A stretch of 7,824 bases of DNA from NCBI GenBank assembly GCA_023230245.1, contig JALNXT010000052.1:1-7824 (forward strand). Reading direction: 5' to 3'. Made by a program: the position numbers and the translations under genes. This stretch comes from Candidatus Cloacimonadota bacterium (lineage in GTDB: Bacteria; Cloacimonadota; Cloacimonadia; Cloacimonadales; Cloacimonadaceae). Under the pieces are notes generated by a model. The model made no database searches. It was given only the letters and a program-made list of their open reading frames with translations, and had not been told where the DNA came from. Below are positions 1 to 5,894 of the stretch, in pieces. How positions within the stretch are numbered: position 1 is the first letter of the stretch; the number at the start of each line of letters is the position of its first letter.

Positions 1-1653
1 AGCAATATGGTATTCATGGTCCTGTTCCATTGAAACCATAGCTGTCTTTTCAGTCTCAAACATATACCTGTTCTCTTCTTCTGGGGTGCTGAAATATTTT
101 TCTTCTGGTAATTTACCTTCTTGGATATTCTTTTCAATCTTTCCTTTCTCAATTAGTTCGGATCTTATCTTCTTCATTTCTAGGGCTGGGTCTGGGTAGT
201 TCATCTCTTCCAGGGCTGTGTTCTGAGAGATTAAACCAGTAGTGTATTTAGTAACAGTGTTTCTAACGATCTGGTCTTGAGACCTCGGTAAGATACCACC
301 GAAGCTCACGTCATTGTTGTATAGGCCAGAGATTTCCTCACCAGTAAATTTAAGTGTGCTTTGTAATCCTAAGATTTTTGAATTAAATAGGTTCTTCTTT
401 GCGAAATATTTTTCGGTTAGTTTTAAATAATCTCTAATTATTGTTTGTAAAATGTCCTGCAAGATGACCTGTGTGTCGAGTGCCTCTCTTACAGTAGAAT
501 CAAGTCTAAGCTCGATAGACACACCAGCGGCAGTCAATGAGCCAGTGAAACCAGCCATGGCCTCTTCGGACAAACCAGATAAAAAATGAAGGAAGGCTTT
601 TGATAGCTCTAACATTTTTTCTGCATCTATAGTCTGGGCTTGTGGGCCAATGAACTTAGCGTCACCATCAACACCAACATTGAATTTGCCACCTTTTAAT
701 TTGTCTGGGTCAACATTCTTGTCGTTACCCTTAATCATTAAAGGCGGGTCACTATGCTTTTCAGTAAAGTCAACCCTGTAACCGAAGACTTGGTTAATCA
801 TCTTTATAGGCTCTGCGATAAAGTCTATCAAGGTTGTAAGCTCTTCTGAATCAAATTCAAAATATGGAAATACATAGAACGGCAAGAAAGGCAGATTATG
901 TTCTTCGACGGCAACCTCAATATCATTAACGTATGTATAAGCGTATTTTGTATCATATAGTCTAAACCACAAAGCTTTTTTAGTTTTCTTAAGGGCCTCG
1001 AAGAAAGACAAGTTTCTATAGTCCGCCACAAATTTACTAGCTTTAGCGTCAGAGATTTCTTCTTTATGTTCGGGGTACATCTTTTTTAGGACATCAACAC
1101 TTATGTCTTTGCATATAGAGAACCACAACAAAGGTGAGGTCGGATCGTCAGAAGCTCTCTCATAAGCTACCCTCTCTGGGTCAATGACATTAAATGATAT
1201 GGTTTCGTTCTCGAAGTCTGGAGATAAATAAAAGCCTACTCTACCTTTGTAGGAGGCTTTTCTTACAGCGCTTTTAAGTTTTCTTGTGATTGCTTGCTCT
1301 TTCATCCAGACATACACGGACTTCTTTGTTTTAGAAGCCAACGATAATGAGGCTGGATCTTCTGGATTTTTAGCTGGGATAGTAATAGAAGGGTGATCCT
1401 TCAATACATACGAGGCATGAACTTTGCAGAATCTTTTAGCCATCTTCAGAATCACTTTGTTCCTTCCATATTCATTTTGTTTTAAATCGCCACCAGTGTC
1501 GTAGATGTCTGTGTGTTTTTTCATCTTAAGCAGGTTGTCGGTCTCGTTGGAGTAATAAGACCGCATCAGTTCCAGTATTTCATCGGAGGTTTTTCTTGTT
1601 TTGTCAGTCTCCATCATGGCCTGCTCTATTGTCTTTTCTTTTTTTTTGCTCAT
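1..1653 (-). CDS. Phage portal protein (SPP1 gp6/P22-like class), C-terminus cut by the window edge
   Basis: Portal proteins form the dodecameric ring at one capsid vertex through which terminase pumps DNA and to which the tail or neck attaches. The frame is open for 551 codons from ATG at 1653 to the window edge with no stop, so the C-terminus is missing. Portal hallmarks visible: a helical, Lys-rich N-terminus; a wing-like stretch at residues 135-162 containing GRVGFYLSPDF and VIDPERVAYE; a Pro-aromatic segment 254-266 (LPFLPFYVFPYFE); a stem-type helix 275-290 (LIDFIAEPIKMINQVF); the GSLTAAGVSIELRLDS stretch 371-386; and a late motif at 474-491 (LISQNTALEEMNYPDPAL) followed by a charged helix, very typical of SPP1 gp6-like portals. 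DHEYHI at 545-550 resembles the Asp-His/His motif near the C-terminus of many large portals. The start lies 4 bases after the upstream stop, with an A/T-rich leader and no Shine-Dalgarno. Family recognition is by pattern, not database search; subclass is uncertain. Confidence 0.87.
   Translation of the reverse strand, partial: MSKKKEKTIEQAMMETDKTRKTSDEILELMRSYYSNETDNLLKMKKHTDIYDTGGDLKQNEYGRNKVILKMAKRFCKVHASYVLKDHPSITIPAKNPEDPASLSLASKTKKSVYVWMKEQAITRKLKSAVRKASYKGRVGFYLSPDFENETISFNVIDPERVAYERASDDPTSPLLWFSICKDISVDVLKKMYPEHKEEISDAKASKFVADYRNLSFFEALKKTKKALWFRLYDTKYAYTYVNDIEVAVEEHNLPFLPFYVFPYFEFDSEELTTLIDFIAEPIKMINQVFGYRVDFTEKHSDPPLMIKGNDKNVDPDKLKGGKFNVGVDGDAKFIGPQAQTIDAEKMLELSKAFLHFLSGLSEEAMAGFTGSLTAAGVSIELRLDSTVREALDTQVILQDILQTIIRDYLKLTEKYFAKKNLFNSKILGLQSTLKFTGEEISGLYNNDVSFGGILPRSQDQIVRNTVTKYTTGLISQNTALEEMNYPDPALEMKKIRSELIEKGKIEKNIQEGKLPEEKYFSTPEEENRYMFETEKTAMVSMEQDHEYHIA
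1639..1647 (-). repeat. A9 homopolymer in codons 3-5 of the portal gene
   Basis: Nine consecutive A residues on the coding strand encode Lys3-Lys4-Lys5 of the portal. Such a run is a potential site of polymerase slippage or sequencing error, but the frame is intact and continuous to the window edge, so no error is indicated. AAA lysine codons right after the start also occur in the upstream propeller gene (MDKKQ). Confidence 0.6.
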
Positions 1654-1657
1654 AATA

Positions 1658-4567
1658 TTAGCCAAAATTATCTATCTTATTAATATTTTTAAATGACATA
1701 GTTGCCAAGAATGACAGTTTGTCTAGGTCGGTTCTTGATGGGTCTATGTTTTGATAGATGACTGACATTCCTCCACCTGTCATCTGTACTGGTTTAAATG
1801 GTATGCAGGTGTACTTTTCTCCGTTTATATGCGTTATCTCTACCATAGTATCATTATTCCAAATATCTAATAAAAAGTCAAGCTTATCTCTGTGTCTGCC
1901 AATTTCATTACTGCCTGGCCCATCAAGAAGTTGCTGTCTATTTTCTAACACTATAGGGTATGTAAAGTAGTATTCCTTAGGATCTGTTAAAATATAGAAA
2001 ATGTCTATGTTGTTAATGACTGGTCTGAAGAAGGATAACCTTCCCTGTTTAGTTCTGTACTTACCTCCATAGATTTCCATTCTATATCTCGCTGTTTTCC
2101 ACTTAGGCGTGTCGTAAGGGAAGAAGAAATATATTGCTCTTGTGGTCTTAATATCCTCATATGTGGCCTCATGTATCCTGTTTGGTGTCTTAGCGAGTAA
2201 TTGTCCTCGTTTAGTACTCATGTAATACCATCCATCCTGGTAGTCAAATTGGACCGCTACGCGCACTTTAGCACCAGATCTGATGAATTGCTCAGCTAGC
2301 ACCTGAATGTACAAGCCACGCTTGTCTATGGCGGGCATATCAGCATCGTACCACGAAGAGATCACGAAACCATTATCACTCATGTTTTTATCATCGAACT
2401 TCCAGAACAAGTTGTCTGCCCTGTTGGTACCGAAGAACAGAGTCCCACCGATCACACCGAAGGAAGTTATAAGGTTTCCTCTTTCGTGAACATACTCTGG
2501 AGAGCAGAGATCATCCCAAACATCCTCCTCTGGGTCATAAGACATAACCCTGCCGTTAAAGTTATCGGTCATTAATATTTTATTTTGGTATAATTCAGAG
2601 GCCAATATCAAATGCGAATTGGTTAAAGGGTCAAGGGTTAACCTTTCCAATACTTTATATGTTTGTCCGTTCCATTCATAGATCTTTCCCTTATCGCTGG
2701 TTCCTACATAAATGCTTTCGTTGTGTTTTATAACTGTGGAAATCGTAGCCTCTCCGACGTCAAAGATCGAAGCCGCCGTACCAGCCGTTGCATCATCTAC
2801 TTCATAAACATAGCTCTGAATCACACTTGTGTTCTTAGAGCAGAAAACAAGCTCTCTTTGTTGTTCGTTAACATAGTAAGAGGAAGCCTCTCCTGTGTGG
2901 ATGAACCATTGAGAAAGCTCAGGTGCGTTGTACCACAAATCTCCTGGAAACTTCAGCCTCCAGACTCTACTAGAGCCATTAAAGAAAACTTCCCTCTCTC
3001 TAAGAGTGGTTGTTTTTCTAGGGTAAATACCTATTAGTGGTGTCTCGGCCATAAATGATTTTATCCTTGTTACTTTGTTTATCTCAAAGAAATCTCCTGT
3101 AGCAAAGTTCGTCATAGAAGACCCATTAATAGATTTTACTACTATATAATTTCTAGTATCTGCATCGACTGTGTAACCGTCTCTCTCCTCTGGAATCCAG
3201 TAGCCAGGGTTTTCTTCCTCTCCAGGAACCCATATTGGTGGAACATAGAAAGTATAATAATAAGGAGAGCCAGTAGTTCTTCTTGTCTGTCCGAGGCTGG
3301 AGTATTTTTCGTAGGTTCGGTAGATAACTTTTTGGTGTGAGATTCCTCTATTGCCGCAAGAAACTTGGACAAAACCATCTTCGTTAGTAGTGGTGTTCTT
3401 TATAATAAAATTATATGGGTGCATTCCTATCGAGTTCCCTTGAAAATCTTTGCCCATCCATAGCTCTGTTATTGGTTTGTCAAGCACTACTACCTTGGTT
3501 CTAGTGGCTAGCTTCAAGGTCCTTGGGGTTCCATCTGCACCGATACCACCAGAGGTGAAGAACAATCGCTCTCCAGCTATGGCCTCTATCCTTTTGGATG
3601 CTAGCTTACTAGCCCCATCGTAGATGTCAACATACTGCCCGACAAAGAAAAGCCCCATATCGGTTCCCTCTTCCATGTCGACACCAGCTCCATTTTTAAC
3701 AGCATCAATAAAGGTGGTGCAATTAAAGACTGTCTCATAATCGTCTACGATATTGGTTGCCGTATATCTATTCGAAATCTCTTCCATCAAAACTCCAGCA
3801 TAACCGCACTCAGCTTGTAGTTGGTCAGTGAAAGGAATCCTTAAACTCCAATAGAGGTTGCTATCAGATTTAACTGTAAAGTAAAGCCCTCCTAGATTCC
3901 AAGGTGATCGTCTTTCTTGCCACCAGTTGTCCCACATATTGCTTGGGATTATGTATCCTTCGTCTGGATTTTTTCTTTCTGCTAAATTTTTATCAGTAGC
4001 ATCTGGATATCCAATAGCCATGCTGGTTATAATTTTAAAATTCTTTAAATCATAACTAGAAGAGTAATCTCCTTGTTCTGCTGAATCGTAAATCTTGGAC
4101 CAAGTCAAGCCAGCATCTGTGGTTTTATATATTTTGCAGGATTCCTGTAAATTCACAGCAACGAAAAGCATTTGATTCCTTTTGGTTATCGCAGCTATAT
4201 ATCCTTCTTTCTCTGGAAAGTTTTCTATTAAAGCAGCGTTAGCACCAAGCACTAGCTTCCCTGGATAGTCTATAGTCCTAAGACCACTCTTAGAGAAGTA
4301 CTTCTTGGAGTATGGATAAACATTGTATCCGTCCTTGTATGGGTCCCAGAACTCAGCACCTCCTCCTTCTGCCCAACTCCCTTGAGCCCAGACACTATGA
4401 TTGGTGAAGTCTCCGTACTCCATTTTCCCAACTTGGTATTTAGGAGCAAGGTTATCTACTCCAACAACCTTTAGGGGATTCTCGGGGTCAGAAGATAATA
4501 GAAAATTCTCGTTTTGTTTAGTCTCGAGGTTCTTTATGTTTATATGATATGATTGCTTTTTATCCAT
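1658..4567 (-). CDS. Large beta-propeller-like phage virion protein (candidate tail hub/nozzle or adsorption protein)
   Basis: This 969-residue protein has no signal peptide or membrane helix and is beta-rich throughout. An exact Asp-box (TTDAGLTW, residues 149-156, consensus S/T-x-D-x-G-x-T-W) closes a blade-like unit at 122-165. A second series of blade-like units lies at about 569-741, each with a hydrophobic strand, a turn and an aromatic strand (IYVGTSDKGKIYEW, ILMTDNFNGRVMSYDP, LFFGTNRADNLFWKF). Between them (about 166-568) sit inserted beta modules, including VDIYDGASKLASKRIEAI at 313-330 and a Pro/Trp/Tyr-rich loop at 431-465. Residues 738-860 look like a beta-sandwich, and 890-962 form a compact C-terminal module (FLLDIWNNDTMVEIT) resembling tail-tube or baseplate beta domains. 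Propeller folds occur in podovirus tail hub/nozzle proteins (T7 gp12, P22 gp10), and this gene is 4 bases upstream of the portal, so a portal-proximal tail role is plausible. Asp-boxes are structural, so no sialidase activity is claimed. It overlaps the preceding gene by 8 bases. Exact function is unproven. Confidence 0.72.
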   Translation of the reverse strand: MDKKQSYHINIKNLETKQNENFLLSSDPENPLKVVGVDNLAPKYQVGKMEYGDFTNHSVWAQGSWAEGGGAEFWDPYKDGYNVYPYSKKYFSKSGLRTIDYPGKLVLGANAALIENFPEKEGYIAAITKRNQMLFVAVNLQESCKIYKTTDAGLTWSKIYDSAEQGDYSSSYDLKNFKIITSMAIGYPDATDKNLAERKNPDEGYIIPSNMWDNWWQERRSPWNLGGLYFTVKSDSNLYWSLRIPFTDQLQAECGYAGVLMEEISNRYTATNIVDDYETVFNCTTFIDAVKNGAGVDMEEGTDMGLFFVGQYVDIYDGASKLASKRIEAIAGERLFFTSGGIGADGTPRTLKLATRTKVVVLDKPITELWMGKDFQGNSIGMHPYNFIIKNTTTNEDGFVQVSCGNRGISHQKVIYRTYEKYSSLGQTRRTTGSPYYYTFYVPPIWVPGEEENPGYWIPEERDGYTVDADTRNYIVVKSINGSSMTNFATGDFFEINKVTRIKSFMAETPLIGIYPRKTTTLREREVFFNGSSRVWRLKFPGDLWYNAPELSQWFIHTGEASSYYVNEQQRELVFCSKNTSVIQSYVYEVDDATAGTAASIFDVGEATISTVIKHNESIYVGTSDKGKIYEWNGQTYKVLERLTLDPLTNSHLILASELYQNKILMTDNFNGRVMSYDPEEDVWDDLCSPEYVHERGNLITSFGVIGGTLFFGTNRADNLFWKFDDKNMSDNGFVISSWYDADMPAIDKRGLYIQVLAEQFIRSGAKVRVAVQFDYQDGWYYMSTKRGQLLAKTPNRIHEATYEDIKTTRAIYFFFPYDTPKWKTARYRMEIYGGKYRTKQGRLSFFRPVINNIDIFYILTDPKEYYFTYPIVLENRQQLLDGPGSNEIGRHRDKLDFLLDIWNNDTMVEITHINGEKYTCIPFKPVQMTGGGMSVIYQNIDPSRTDLDKLSFLATMSFKNINKIDNFG

Positions 4568-5474
4568 AGATTTTTTTATCAGTGTTAGGGATAGCCAATT
4601 TACTAAAGTTAGATCTTAGATCAGAGTAGATTTGCATATCCAATGACTGAAGTAATGTTTTTATTCCCATTTGATTTTGTATATTTAATACTGTAACAGC
4701 CATCGGAGAGCTCTTGTGTAGCCATGTTTCGTACATTAATCTTCCTAAGAGTAATAGAACTTGAGACCTAGCGTATCCGTCAAAATTAACTGGTGTGTTC
4801 AAAACATCTGCAGACATTATTGGTTCTACATATTTTAGTTCACCTAGTATATAAAATGGAAACCTAACTCCACCTATGCTAGAATCAACAGTGTTTCCAT
4901 AGTCACCATGAAAGTCTAACTCTTTTCTAAGGTGGTCAGAGGTTAACAACAGCAGGTCTCCTCTCTTGCTGAAAGGAACAAAGCTCGTATCAGTAGGGTT
5001 CTGGTATATCTCTAAAGCCTTGGCTACAGTCTCTAGAGGCTCAAGAGTAAGGTCTATGTGAGTTATCACCTCATCTTCCTTCACACCGAAGGCTGGACTC
5101 CAATCTATCCTTATCATCTTAGTAACTGGGAACGTTATTTGCATCAACCTCACTGTAGTATTGTAGTGGTTTATAAACTCTTCTAGGTTACACTTCTGAT
5201 AGAATCCTAGGAACTGGACATTCCTGTCTCCTGCCTCTGGTATATTTATAAAAGTGATAACTCCATTCACATAATCCATTATATAATCAGCTCCTGGGAG
5301 AAGCTTAACACCATTGACCAACACCTGGGGGAGGTATGGCTCATAGTCACACAAAGGATTAAAACTTAAGGCATAGGTATCTCTTATACCATCGCTTGAG
5401 ATTTGATCCTCGAAGGGTATTGGCCTGTTATAGTAACGAGAATTAAACTCATTGAATATTTCTTTTAGTTGCAT
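4560..5474 (-). CDS. Probable phage structural protein, candidate neck/tail adaptor
   Basis: This is a 304-residue protein with no signal peptide or membrane segment. Residues 48-92 carry a recognisable phage-structural beta module: a strand with VNGVKLLPGADY, then a turn and MDYVNGVITF, then a Pro-containing loop and a final strand ending in LGFYQK. The pattern 'NGv-x-l-x-x-g-x-DY-x-x-DY-x-x-G-x-ITF' recurs in virion proteins such as fibre, baseplate and connector components, but I cannot name a specific family. A second mixed region (118-215) contains strands such as VITHIDLTLEPLE. The C-terminal third (234-296) is predicted helical, including a Leu-rich helix QVLLLLGRLMYETW, which suits packing in a ring or connector. 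The start at 5474 is used because the next in-frame Met would remove the N-terminal region; it overlaps the upstream stop by 10 bases and has an A/T-rich, SD-less leader. The gene's end overlaps the propeller gene by 8 bases, suggesting coupled translation. The adaptor role is inferred from position. Confidence 0.6.
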   Translation of the reverse strand: MQLKEIFNEFNSRYYNRPIPFEDQISSDGIRDTYALSFNPLCDYEPYLPQVLVNGVKLLPGADYIMDYVNGVITFINIPEAGDRNVQFLGFYQKCNLEEFINHYNTTVRLMQITFPVTKMIRIDWSPAFGVKEDEVITHIDLTLEPLETVAKALEIYQNPTDTSFVPFSKRGDLLLLTSDHLRKELDFHGDYGNTVDSSIGGVRFPFYILGELKYVEPIMSADVLNTPVNFDGYARSQVLLLLGRLMYETWLHKSSPMAVTVLNIQNQMGIKTLLQSLDMQIYSDLRSNFSKLAIPNTDKKIYG

Positions 5475-5893
5475 ATAATTGTTATATTAGATAAATTGCT
5501 TAACTTGTTAATCTCTGTTTGAGTCTTTGTAGAAAGATCCAGCGAGCTATCCACGAGAAACTCTTGAGCCACTGCCCCTGTTAAAGAAGAACTTATTTCC
5601 ATTATCGAGTCTATCACAGCTATAACAGCATCTTCTCTGCCTGCTGGGTTGAAAAAGATATTCCTAGTACCACCCTTTGACTTAGACCAAATAAATTTAG
5701 ATTTTCCCATTCCAGTTATTTTCTTCTCATGTCGAGATGTCAGTATCAAATTTATCTGTAAATCAGAATGTAAAACTCTCCTCAATAAAAGCTCTATTTT
5801 TTCTTTAGTTACTGGAACCCAAGCGAATGTTCCAGATCCAAACTCGTCTTGAGAATATTTTCTTTGTTGAAATGTGGAATTTATTTGTATCAT
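5465..5893 (-). CDS. Hypothetical phage protein of the virion gene cluster
   Basis: I do not recognise this 142-residue protein. It begins MIQINSTFQQRKYSQDEF, followed by an amphipathic helix near 28-41 (VTKEKIELLLRRVL) and strands at 45-53 (LQINLILTS). The middle is basic and Gly/Lys-rich (KKITGMGKSKFIWSKSKGGT, 57-76), then a helix at about 87-103 (EDAVIAVIDSIMEISSS). The C-terminus (114-140) is Ser/Thr/Asn-rich. There is no signal peptide, membrane segment or catalytic motif. ATG at 5893 lies one base after the preceding stop and its 3' end overlaps the next gene by 10 bases, so it is firmly in the operon. Small size and position would fit a head-tail completion, chaperone or connector subunit, but this is only inference. 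Coding status is secure from the tight fit between flanking genes and plausible protein composition. Confidence 0.55.
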   Translation of the reverse strand: MIQINSTFQQRKYSQDEFGSGTFAWVPVTKEKIELLLRRVLHSDLQINLILTSRHEKKITGMGKSKFIWSKSKGGTRNIFFNPAGREDAVIAVIDSIMEISSSLTGAVAQEFLVDSSLDLSTKTQTEINKLSNLSNITIICN

Positions 5894-5894
5894 A

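Noticed and set aside
828..1031. 67-codon minus-strand ORF in another frame of the portal gene
   Set aside because: The portal frame is continuous through this region and shows recognisable portal motifs.
1758..1970. Short plus-strand ORFs at 1758-1970, 2307-2489 and 5649-5852
   Set aside because: Antisense shadows of the minus-strand virion genes; short, low plausibility and no start context.
2663..3037. 124-codon plus-strand ORF
   Set aside because: It lies antisense inside the propeller gene, has no phage-like or family-like composition, no leader, and is contained in a much longer coherent protein.
3142..3378. 78-codon minus-strand ORF in another frame of the propeller gene
   Set aside because: Out-of-frame shadow; the main frame is intact and beta-rich across it.
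1658..4567. Sialidase enzyme call based on the Asp-box
   Set aside because: Asp-boxes are structural; no sialidase arginine triad or FRIP motif is recognisable.
4560..4590. Programmed frameshift between the 304-residue and propeller genes at an A7 run
   Set aside because: The frames would need a +1 shift, the run does not form a proper X-XXY-YYZ heptamer in the upstream frame, and the downstream gene has its own ATG with an 8-base overlap. Coupled initiation is simpler.
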